Part shown: positions 14,762 through 21,408 of the stretch, piece after piece
How the letters are laid out: the number at the start of each line of letters is the position of its first letter
How positions within the stretch are numbered: the first letter of the stretch is position 1
From: an uncultured Bacteroidota bacterium
GTDB taxonomy: Bacteria > Bacteroidota > Bacteroidia > Bacteroidales > P3
Assembly: GCA_902784865.1 (NCBI GenBank)
Contig: CACZWL010000022.1
Coordinates: 1 to 35,277, forward strand
Direction of reading: 5' to 3'
Length of the DNA stretch: 35,277 bases
Translations under genes and position numbers: made by a program
Notes under the pieces: generated by a model
What the model saw: only the letters and a program-made list of their open reading frames with translations
Told to the model about the DNA's origin: nothing
Database searches by the model: none

Positions 14762-15397
14762 ATGGAAACCAAAAACAAGAACATGGAGGCCAGCATACTG
14801 GCCGCCGCCAGCCGCCTCTTCGCCGAACGGGGCTACAACGCCACCTCGACCACCGACATTGCCCGCGAGGTGGGCTGCAACCAGGCACTCGTCCACTACT
14901 ATTTCCGCACCAAGGAGAACCTCTTCCAGAAGGTATTCATCTCCAAATTCGAAAGCATCGTCGGCCGCCTGCGGGTGCCGCTCGACGAGGGCTGCGACTT
15001 CTTCCCCCTGCTGCGCACCATTGTGGACACCTACTTCGACATCATCGCCGAGGCGCCGCAGACGGTGCACCTCTTCCTCAACGAGCTGGTGCTCGACACC
15101 GAGCGGCGCGAGAGCATCAAGGCGGTGTTTATGGAGAACATGGCCCGCGAGGACTTCTTCCGCCGCTTCTGCCAGGCGGCCGAGACGGCCATGCAGCATG
15201 GGCAGATACGCAAGGTGGAACCCCTGCACCTGTATGTGGACATTGTCTCGCTGGTCATCTTCTCGCACCTCTCGGCCTCGGTGCTGGGCGACCTGATGGG
15301 CATGGATGCCCAGGCCACCGGGGCCTACCTGGCCCAGCGACGCGAGGAGACCTACACGCTGCTGGTGCAGGGTCTGGCGAAAAAACAAGACGCCTGA
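14762..15397 (+). CDS. TetR/AcrR-family transcriptional regulator
   Basis: The 211-residue protein has a classic TetR N-terminal domain: ASILAAASRLFAERGYNATST then TDIAREVGCNQALVHYYFRT, the helix-turn-helix at about residues 28-50. A helical ligand-binding and dimerisation domain follows, with no motif that names a ligand. It starts 3 nt after the dehydratase gene and is probably in the same transcript. It is a good candidate for a local regulator responding to an acyl-CoA or related compound (inference). ATG 14762 gives a normal length for the family. An internal Met at residue 9 is an alternative start. Confidence 0.9.
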   Translation: METKNKNMEASILAAASRLFAERGYNATSTTDIAREVGCNQALVHYYFRTKENLFQKVFISKFESIVGRLRVPLDEGCDFFPLLRTIVDTYFDIIAEAPQTVHLFLNELVLDTERRESIKAVFMENMAREDFFRRFCQAAETAMQHGQIRKVEPLHLYVDIVSLVIFSHLSASVLGDLMGMDAQATGAYLAQRREETYTLLVQGLAKKQDA

Positions 15398-15433
15398 GAC
15401 AATAAAGCACCTGAGAAGCACGTTATTAGGGGC

Positions 15434-16849
15434 ATGATTGAGAAAATATACGACATCTACCTGCAGTCGCGCGCTGTCACCACCGACTCGCGCGCCATCA
15501 CCCCCGGGTGCATCTTCTTTGCCCTGAAGGGCGAGCATTTCGACGGCAACACCTTCGCCCCCAAAGCCTTGGAGCAGGGCGCGGCGCTCTGTGTCGTCGA
15601 CGAGAAATGGAAAGCGGACAGCGGACAGTGGAACGACGACCCGCGTCTCATAGGGGTCGACGACGTGCTGCGGACCCTCCAGGAGCTGGCCGCCCACCAC
15701 CGCCGCCACCTGCAGATACCCGTCATAGGCATCACCGGCACCAACGGCAAGACCACCACCAAGGAGCTGGTACACGCCGTGCTGGCCAAGCGCTACCGCA
15801 CCTCGGCCACACGCGGCAACTTCAACAACCACCTCGGCGTTCCGCTGACCCTGCTGGCCATACCGGCCAACGCCGAGATCGCCATCGTCGAGATGGGGGC
15901 CAACCACCCGGGCGAGATAGAGCAGCTCTGCCGCATCGCCGACCCGGACTGCGGCCTCATCACCAACGTCGGGCGCGCCCACCTCGAGGGCTTCGGCGGC
16001 TTCGAGGGGGTGGTGCAGACCAAGACCGAGCTCTACCGCTGGCTAGCGGGCAAGCACGGACTGGCATTTGTCAATTCCGGAAGCGAGCGCCTGATGCACG
16101 AGGCCGAGCGCCTGGCCACCATCCCCGGCCTGCGCTCCGTCATACCCGCCTACCAGCCCGACAACCCCGCTTTCGTCCCCACAGCCATCGAGAAGACCCC
16201 TCTGAGCCTCCTCACCTACGGCAACTCGGCCGATGCCGACGTGCACGGCAGCCACGTCAACGATAACCCCTTCATGCAGTTCTACTTCGAGGTGGAAGAC
16301 AACGTCTACAACGTCCACACGCACCTGCTGGGCGGCTACAACTTCGACAACTGCATGGCCGCCGTGGCCGTGGGCCTGCACTTCGGCGTCGAACCCTTCG
16401 ACATCAAGGAGGCCATCGAAGAGTACGTCCCCAGCAACCAGCGCTCCGAATACAAAGAGACCGCGCGCGGCAACCGCCTCTACCTCGACTGCTACAACGC
16501 CAACCCCTCCTCCATGGCCGCCGCCATCGCGAGCTTCGGGCAACTGTCCACCGCCAACAGCCCACTGCCCACCAAGCCCGTCGCCATCATCGGCGGCATG
16601 CACGAACTGGGACGCGACGAGCGCCGCGAGCACCAGCAGCTGGTCGACCTGCTGGCCGGGTGCCACCTCGACGAGTGCCTGCTGGTAGGCCCCGAGTTCG
16701 ACGGTCTGGCCCTCCCCCACCCCATGCGACGCTTCGCCGACACCGAAGCCGTGGCCCAATGGCTCAAAGCCAACCCCATCAGCGATGCCACCATCCTCAT
16801 CAAAGGCTCCAACACCAACCGCCTCTGGACCCTCGAAGAACTACTGTAA
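15434..16849 (+). CDS. murF: UDP-N-acetylmuramoyl-tripeptide--D-alanyl-D-alanine ligase (stand-alone)
   Basis: The 471-residue Mur ligase has the ATP site IGITGTNGKTTTKEL (about 99-113), VEMGANHPGEIEQL and TNVGRAHLEGFGG. The MurF-specific LDCYNANPSSMAAAI segment lies in the C-terminal half. It adds D-Ala-D-Ala to the UDP-MurNAc tripeptide in the cytoplasm. Two stretches near residues 59-68 and 371-381 are encoded by heptamer arrays (15607-15634 and 16545-16572) and look like tolerated surface insertions. A second MurF module is fused to alanine racemase at 21409-23883. Canonical motifs suggest this stand-alone copy is the main ligase. A terminator follows at 16906-16941. Confidence 0.93.
   Translation: MIEKIYDIYLQSRAVTTDSRAITPGCIFFALKGEHFDGNTFAPKALEQGAALCVVDEKWKADSGQWNDDPRLIGVDDVLRTLQELAAHHRRHLQIPVIGITGTNGKTTTKELVHAVLAKRYRTSATRGNFNNHLGVPLTLLAIPANAEIAIVEMGANHPGEIEQLCRIADPDCGLITNVGRAHLEGFGGFEGVVQTKTELYRWLAGKHGLAFVNSGSERLMHEAERLATIPGLRSVIPAYQPDNPAFVPTAIEKTPLSLLTYGNSADADVHGSHVNDNPFMQFYFEVEDNVYNVHTHLLGGYNFDNCMAAVAVGLHFGVEPFDIKEAIEEYVPSNQRSEYKETARGNRLYLDCYNANPSSMAAAIASFGQLSTANSPLPTKPVAIIGGMHELGRDERREHQQLVDLLAGCHLDECLLVGPEFDGLALPHPMRRFADTEAVAQWLKANPISDATILIKGSNTNRLWTLEELL
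15607..15634 (+). repeat. Heptamer array inside murF (first)
   Basis: Four 7-nt units lie in register: ATGGAAA, GCGGACA, GCGGACA, GTGGAAC (pattern nnGGAnn). They encode the WKADSGQWN segment, which looks like an insertion between conserved regions. Confidence 0.6.
16545..16572 (+). repeat. Heptamer array inside murF (second)
   Basis: Four 7-nt units lie in register: TGTCCAC, CGCCAAC, AGCCCAC, TGCCCAC. They encode the Pro/Ser/Thr-rich LSTANSPLPT segment, and the array has the same length (28 nt) as the other murF array. Confidence 0.6.
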
Positions 16850-16905
16850 AACCGAAAGAACCGCTGACCCGGCACAGCAGGGTGCCATAGGCAGACGATA
16901 GCCAC

Positions 16906-16941
16906 CCCCTGGGCGAACCGCTGGTGTTCTCCAGGGGTTTT
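16906..16941 (+). terminator. Terminator of murF
   Basis: CCCCTGG (16906-16912) pairs with CCAGGGG (16931-16937), followed by TTTT. It lies 57 bp after the murF stop codon. Confidence 0.75.
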
Positions 16942-16965
16942 CCTTGTATGCTCAATGTATCTGGT

Positions 16966-16986
16966 AGGACTGTTCTTCGTCTGTTC
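16966..16986 (-). repeat. Orphan 11-nt-period array behind tRNA-Pro (site C)
   Basis: On the plus strand AGG at 16966 is followed by TGTTC at 16971 and 16982. The 5-nt offset and 11-nt period match sites B and D exactly. In minus sense two GAACA units precede a CCTACC unit. No minus-strand gene follows, so the array may be a relic leader. Confidence 0.6.
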
Positions 16987-17035
16987 TTCGTCCCGGCGGA
17001 CACTTTTCTGCGCTGGAAAATGAAAGGGAACCGGC

Positions 17036-17069
17036 ATAAAACAAGGAGGACCGGGATTAAAGTCCTCCT
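17036..17069 (-). terminator. Terminator of tRNA-Pro
   Basis: AGGAGGAC (17044-17051) and GTCCTCCT (17062-17069) pair perfectly. On the minus strand the hairpin is followed by TGTTTTAT. It lies 13 bp after the tRNA 3' end. Confidence 0.8.
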
Positions 17070-17082
17070 GCTAGAAAAATTG

Positions 17083-17156
17083 TCGGGGTGAAAAGACTCG
17101 AACTTTCGACCCCTTGCACCCCATGCAAGTGCGCTAGCCAACTGCGCCACACCCCG
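17083..17156 (-). tRNA. tRNA-Pro (anticodon GGG)
   Basis: A 74-nt cloverleaf folds on the minus strand. The acceptor is CGGGGTG/CACCCCG, and the D-stem is GCGC/GCGC. The anticodon stem CTTGC/GCAAG holds loop ATGGGGT (T33, anticodon GGG, G37). The T-arm is GAAAG/CTTTT with loop TTCGAGT. The C1-G72 pair and G37 are hallmarks of bacterial proline tRNAs. CCA is not encoded. It has its own promoter (17204-17234) and terminator. Confidence 0.95.
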
Positions 17157-17203
17157 AACAATTTGGTGATTTCAATCGTTGTTTTGTCTCTCGAAATCGG
17201 GTG

Positions 17204-17234
17204 CAAAAGTACTAACTTTTCCCGATATGACAAA
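17204..17234 (-). promoter_or_regulatory. Promoter of tRNA-Pro
   Basis: On the minus strand TTTG (17234-17231) and TACTTTTG (17211-17204) are separated by exactly 19 bp. The mature tRNA begins 47 bp downstream. Confidence 0.85.
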
Positions 17235-17251
17235 ATATTTTTTAATATTTT

Positions 17252-18757
17252 TTACAATTCATTGTTTATCAGAACTGTTAGACGCGATACACCGGAGGCC
17301 GCAGTACATCCATCCTGGCCTGCGCAGAGGTTGCGGATGGTGATTTTGACCGTTGGCGGAAGCAGCGGATAGAGGTAACCCTCGAGCGACTGTATGCGGT
17401 GGTCGGTGAGGAGGCTGTTGAAAGCGCGGTCGGTGGTGAGGTCGTTGGCGAGGGTCATGTCGATGACGGTCTCGGGGTTGTCGTTGAGGAAACGGACGAG
17501 TGGGGCGAGCGTCTCGATGCCGCGCTGGCTGAGCTCGACGTCGACATTGGGGCCGAAGAGGTCGTCGTAGACAAGGCGCTCGCCGATGGGGAGGCGGTCG
17601 AGGCGGACGTCGAGACGCGCCTCGGCGATGAGGTACTCGTCGCTGTGCTTGGTGGAGTTGAAGGTTTCGAAGGCGACGAAGTAGTTGTCAAGCTGGTAGG
17701 AGAAGTCGTAGAACTGGTCGGTCTGGAGGTACATGTGGTAGTGACCCTCGCTGTCGGAGAAGGTGTTGCAGACGACGGTGTTGCTTTGGCGGGCGGAGAC
17801 CTTGACGCCTGACAGGGCGCGGCCCTGCTTGTCGGCGACGACGCCCCAGAGGTGGATGCCGTCGAGGGTGCCAGCGAAGGAGAAGAGCTGCGAGTCAGAC
17901 TCGCTGGTTTTGCGGGTGGAGAGCCAGTAGCCGAAGCCTGCGGCGGTGTCGATGGCGATGTCGTAGTCGTCGGCAGCGTCGACATTGATGGGTGCGGGCA
18001 GGCGCTGGATGCGGCAGCGGCCGATCTGGAGCATGCCGACGGTGTCGCCGACGACGCGGTCGGAGATGAGGCGCGTGGAGTAGAGGCTCATGCGGCCGAG
18101 GTCCTCCTTGTGGCCGTTGGAGGAGAAGAGGAGGCAGTCGCGGTAGACGACGGGTGCGCGCTCGTCGGACGTGGTGTTGATACGGCTGCCCAGGTTCTCG
18201 GGCTTGCCCCATCGCTTGCCGTCGAAGAGCGAGTACCAGAGGTCGTAGCCGCCCAGGCTGCGGCGCTTCTCGAGCGAGGAGAAGATCATGATGTTGCCAT
18301 CGATAGAGAAGGTCGGGTGCTCGACGGTCATGCCTTTGTTGAAGAGCGAGCCTCCGCTGAGGGTCACCGACTCGACCTTGCCCGATCCGCCGGCGGGGAT
18401 GCGGTAGAGGAAGGAGCGGCCTTTGCGGTCTCGCTTGGTGAAGTAGAGGTCGCCCGTCTGCGGGTGGCGGACAACATAGTCCACATCCTCGTCGAAGCGC
18501 ACCATGACGGTGTCGGCCAGGAAGCCGACGACCTGCTCGCCGGTGCGCTGCGCCTGGAGGAGCAGGCCTGCGGTGTAGCAGTAGAGGTTGCCGTCGAGCA
18601 TGGAGAGGCTTTTCACGTGCCCGGGGAGGACGGTGAGCTGCTGGCGCGAGGAGACGAAGGCCGACTCTTGCGCAGCCAGAAAGCCGTGGAGCGGGCACTG
18701 TGCGAGGACGAGGAGGCTTGCGCAGAGGAGGCGCTGCCAATGGCGCTTATCTAGCAT
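17252..18757 (-). CDS. PorE-like envelope protein: PD40 propeller, carboxypeptidase-regulatory-like and degenerate OmpA-like domains
   Basis: I start at ATG 18757 ([18 protein letters not shown]...), which gives 501 residues and a signal peptide (about 1-30). An upstream extension would be Arg-rich and implausible. The first half has PD40/WD40-like repeats (GGYDLWYSLFDGKRWGKPEN then LGSRINTTSDERAP, LLFSSNGHKEDLG). A carboxypeptidase-regulatory-like beta sandwich follows (LWGVVADKQGRALSGVKV, SDSEGHYHMYL). The C-terminus (LAPLVRFLNDNPETVIDMTL, then HRIQSLEGYLYP) resembles an OmpA peptidoglycan-binding domain with weakened signature. This order is known from PorE-type proteins of type IX secretion, anchored between outer membrane and peptidoglycan. 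It overlaps the lon stop by 7 bp (ATGCTAG), so it is co-transcribed with lon. Confidence 0.65.
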   Translation of the reverse strand: MLDKRHWQRLLCASLLVLAQCPLHGFLAAQESAFVSSRQQLTVLPGHVKSLSMLDGNLYCYTAGLLLQAQRTGEQVVGFLADTVMVRFDEDVDYVVRHPQTGDLYFTKRDRKGRSFLYRIPAGGSGKVESVTLSGGSLFNKGMTVEHPTFSIDGNIMIFSSLEKRRSLGGYDLWYSLFDGKRWGKPENLGSRINTTSDERAPVVYRDCLLFSSNGHKEDLGRMSLYSTRLISDRVVGDTVGMLQIGRCRIQRLPAPINVDAADDYDIAIDTAAGFGYWLSTRKTSESDSQLFSFAGTLDGIHLWGVVADKQGRALSGVKVSARQSNTVVCNTFSDSEGHYHMYLQTDQFYDFSYQLDNYFVAFETFNSTKHSDEYLIAEARLDVRLDRLPIGERLVYDDLFGPNVDVELSQRGIETLAPLVRFLNDNPETVIDMTLANDLTTDRAFNSLLTDHRIQSLEGYLYPLLPPTVKITIRNLCAGQDGCTAASGVSRLTVLINNEL

Positions 18758-21225
18758 TTTCTTTTCCTTTCTTTTTTTTCGGTTACCAGAGCCAGCGGCA
18801 GGGCCTCGCTCACCTCGCCGATGTAGTGGAAGGAGAGGTCGCTGAGGTAGGCTGGCTCTATTTCTTCTATGTCGCGACGGTTGTCGTGGCATAGGATGAT
18901 GTCGGTGATGCCGGCGCGCTTGGCGGCGAGGACCTTCTCCTTGATGCCGCCGACGGGCGTGACGTCGCCGCGGAGGGTGATCTCGCCAGTCATGGCCACG
19001 GCGGGGTTGACCTTGCTGTGCGAGAAGGCCGAGACCATGGCGACGAACATGGTGATGCCTGCCGAGGGGCCGTCCTTGGGGGTGGCGCCTTCGGGGACAT
19101 GGACATGGATGTTGCTCGACTCGAGCTGCTTGCTGTCGATGCCGAAGCGTGCGGCGTTAGACTTGAGGTACTCGAAGGCCAGGGTGGCTGACTCTTTCAT
19201 GACGTCGCCAAGGTTGCCGGTCATGGTGATGGTGCCTTTGCCCTTGCTGAGCGAGGCTTCGATGAAGAGTATCTCGCCGCCGACGGGCGTCCAGGCGAGG
19301 CCCGTGACGACACCTTCGCGGGGCTGCTTCTGGCGGCGCTCGCTGTTGTGGATGGGCAAGCCGAGGACCGCCTTCAGCTCGTCGGCGCTGACGGCTGCGC
19401 GGCTCTTGGCGCCTGTCTCGGCAAGGACGACACGGTGGCGCACAACCTTCGAGAGTTGCTTCTCGAGCTGGCGGACGCCGGCCTCGCGGGTATAGTCGTT
19501 GATGACGCAGCGCAGTATGTCGTCGGAGAACTTCAGGGTGCGGCGGTCGACCACATTGTCGGCCATGACGCGTGGCAGGATGTGCCGTTTGGCGATCTCC
19601 AGCTTCTCTTCGATGACGTAGCCGCTGAAGTCGATGACCTCCATGCGGTCGAGCAGCGCGGGGTGTATCTCGGCGAGGCTGTTGGCCGTGGCGATGAAGA
19701 AGACGCGCGAGAGGTCGTAGTCGAGGTTGACGTAGTTGTCGTGGAAATGGCAGTTCTGCTCGGGGTCGAGGACTTCGAGGAGCGCCGAGGAGGGGTCGCC
19801 GTGGAAGGAGGCATGCTGCACCTTGTCGATCTCGTCGAGGACGAAGACGGGGTTGGAGGTGCCTGCCTTGACGATTTCCTGCATGATGCGGCCGGGCATG
19901 GCGCCGACGTAGGTGCGGCGGTGGCCGCGGATTTCGGCCTCGTCGTGGAGGCCGCCGAGGGCCACACGTCGGTAGGGGCGGCCGAGGGCTTCGGCCACCG
20001 AGCGGCAGACGGAGGTCTTGCCGGTGCCCGGAGGGCCTACGAGGCAGAGCACCTGGGCCTTGGTGCGGGTGCCCTTCTGGGTCTGGCGCTTGCGGACGGC
20101 GAGGTACTCTATGATGCGGTCCTTGACCTTGGCGATGCCGAAGTGGTCGCGGTCCATCAGCTCGCGGGCGCGTTGGATGTCGTAGGTCTCACTCTCGGGG
20201 GCCATCCACGGTATGTCGAGGAGGGTCTCGAGGTAGGTGAGCTGGACGGAATAGTCGGACGACATGGGCTGAATGCGGGCCAGCTTGTCGAGCTCCTTGC
20301 CGAAGGTCTGCTCCACGTGCTCGGGCCACTGCTTGTCGGCGGCGCGGGCGCGGAGCTCGGCCAGGTCGTTGTCGGCCATGGGGTCCTTGGGTGCGCCGCC
20401 GAGTTCTTCCTGGATGACGTTCATCTGCTGGCGGAGGTAGTACTCGCGCTGCTGGCGCTCAAGCTCTTCGCGCGTCTTGTTGTCGATGGCCCGGCGCAGC
20501 TCGTCGAGGCCCTTGAGGGTGGAGAGGTGCTCGAGCATGAGCTCGACACGGCCCACGTAGTTGTCGCAGGCGAGGAGGTCGTACTTCTTGTCGGCCTCGA
20601 TGTCGAGGTGCGTAGCGGCGAAGTTGACGAATATCTTGTCGGAACCGATGCCGGTGAGCATGGAGGCTATCTCGTCGTCGCCCATGCGCGAGCGCATGAC
20701 TTCGGCATATTGCGTGCGGAGGAGCTTGATTTTGCGGCGGAAGGTCTTGGTGTCCATGCCCGCTGCCGACTCGTTGGCGATGGCGACGGTGCCGCGGAGG
20801 TAAGGCTCTTCGGAGGTAATCCAGAGGGAGTGGCAACGCGAGACGCCCTGCATGATGGCAACGGTGATATCGTCCTTGAAGTTGAAGACTTTGAGGACTT
20901 TGGCCACCACGCCGACGGGGTAGAGGTCGGCCAGCAGGGGCTCTTCGGCGTCGGTGCGCTGCGAGAAGACGGCGACGTGCTTCTGCGTGCCGCCGACGTC
21001 GGCCAGGAGGCGGCGCGACTTGGGCCGCTGGGCGGCGATGGGAATGAGGACTCCGGGGAAGAGGACCTGGTCCATGACGGGCAGCACGGCCATCTCGGGC
21101 TCGATGCTGTCGTCGGAAAGCAGGAGGTCTTCGTCGACGGTGTCGATGACGGGCACTATGTTGGCGCGGACGTTGATGTCCTTCGATATGATGTTGGCTA
21201 GGTCGTCGAGGGTCATTTTCTTCAT
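18751..21225 (-). CDS. lon: ATP-dependent protease Lon
   Basis: The 824-residue protein is a complete LonA. The N-terminal substrate-binding domain is at about 40-250. The AAA+ module has Walker A GPPGTGKT (397-404) and Walker B VFVLDEID. The protease domain has catalytic Ser721 in [11 protein letters not shown] and Lys764 in [10 protein letters not shown]. It degrades misfolded and regulatory proteins in the cytosol. The lysine/arginine-rich tail ends [11 protein letters not shown] 21225 ([11 protein letters not shown]) is preceded by an 11-nt repeat array running to within 6 nt of it. ATG 21216 is an alternative start. The promoter at 21357-21387 lies just behind the murF/alr stop, so lon is transcribed separately, with a leader of roughly 125 nt. 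Confidence 0.97.
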   Translation of the reverse strand: MKKMTLDDLANIISKDINVRANIVPVIDTVDEDLLLSDDSIEPEMAVLPVMDQVLFPGVLIPIAAQRPKSRRLLADVGGTQKHVAVFSQRTDAEEPLLADLYPVGVVAKVLKVFNFKDDITVAIMQGVSRCHSLWITSEEPYLRGTVAIANESAAGMDTKTFRRKIKLLRTQYAEVMRSRMGDDEIASMLTGIGSDKIFVNFAATHLDIEADKKYDLLACDNYVGRVELMLEHLSTLKGLDELRRAIDNKTREELERQQREYYLRQQMNVIQEELGGAPKDPMADNDLAELRARAADKQWPEHVEQTFGKELDKLARIQPMSSDYSVQLTYLETLLDIPWMAPESETYDIQRARELMDRDHFGIAKVKDRIIEYLAVRKRQTQKGTRTKAQVLCLVGPPGTGKTSVCRSVAEALGRPYRRVALGGLHDEAEIRGHRRTYVGAMPGRIMQEIVKAGTSNPVFVLDEIDKVQHASFHGDPSSALLEVLDPEQNCHFHDNYVNLDYDLSRVFFIATANSLAEIHPALLDRMEVIDFSGYVIEEKLEIAKRHILPRVMADNVVDRRTLKFSDDILRCVINDYTREAGVRQLEKQLSKVVRHRVVLAETGAKSRAAVSADELKAVLGLPIHNSERRQKQPREGVVTGLAWTPVGGEILFIEASLSKGKGTITMTGNLGDVMKESATLAFEYLKSNAARFGIDSKQLESSNIHVHVPEGATPKDGPSAGITMFVAMVSAFSHSKVNPAVAMTGEITLRGDVTPVGGIKEKVLAAKRAGITDIILCHDNRRDIEEIEPAYLSDLSFHYIGEVSEALPLALVTEKKERKRKC

Positions 21226-21231
21226 GATGGC

Positions 21232-21307
21232 AGGTGGATACTAGGTATTTTCCAGGTGTTTCGCAGGTGAGTTGTAGGTCTGTTCTTCGTCTGTTCTTCG
21301 GTTGTTC
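21232..21307 (-). repeat. 11-nt-period array in the lon leader (site D)
   Basis: On the plus strand AGG occurs at 21232, 21243, 21254, 21265 and 21276, and TGTTC at 21281, 21292 and 21303. All spacings are exactly 11 nt, with 5 nt between the blocks. In mRNA sense the order is three GAACA units, five CCT units, then the start codon. The array lies downstream of the lon promoter, so it is transcribed. Confidence 0.85.
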
Positions 21308-21356
21308 TTCGGCTTTCCCTTCCCGATGGCGGTCATCCGCGAAGGCTGGAAATTTG

Positions 21357-21387
21357 CAAAGATACGTATTTTTTCCGAGGTAGCAAA
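21357..21387 (-). promoter_or_regulatory. Promoter of lon
   Basis: On the minus strand TTTG (21387-21384) and TATCTTTG (21364-21357) are separated by exactly 19 bp. Transcription would start near 21350, giving a leader of about 125 nt that contains the 11-nt array. Confidence 0.85.
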
Positions 21388-21408
21388 ATTTATTTTCCTA
21401 AAAGTTGT

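Noticed and set aside
18758-18892. N-terminal extension of the PorE-like protein
   Set aside because: The extension is a basic low-complexity stretch inside the lon 3' end. A proper signal peptide begins at 18757.
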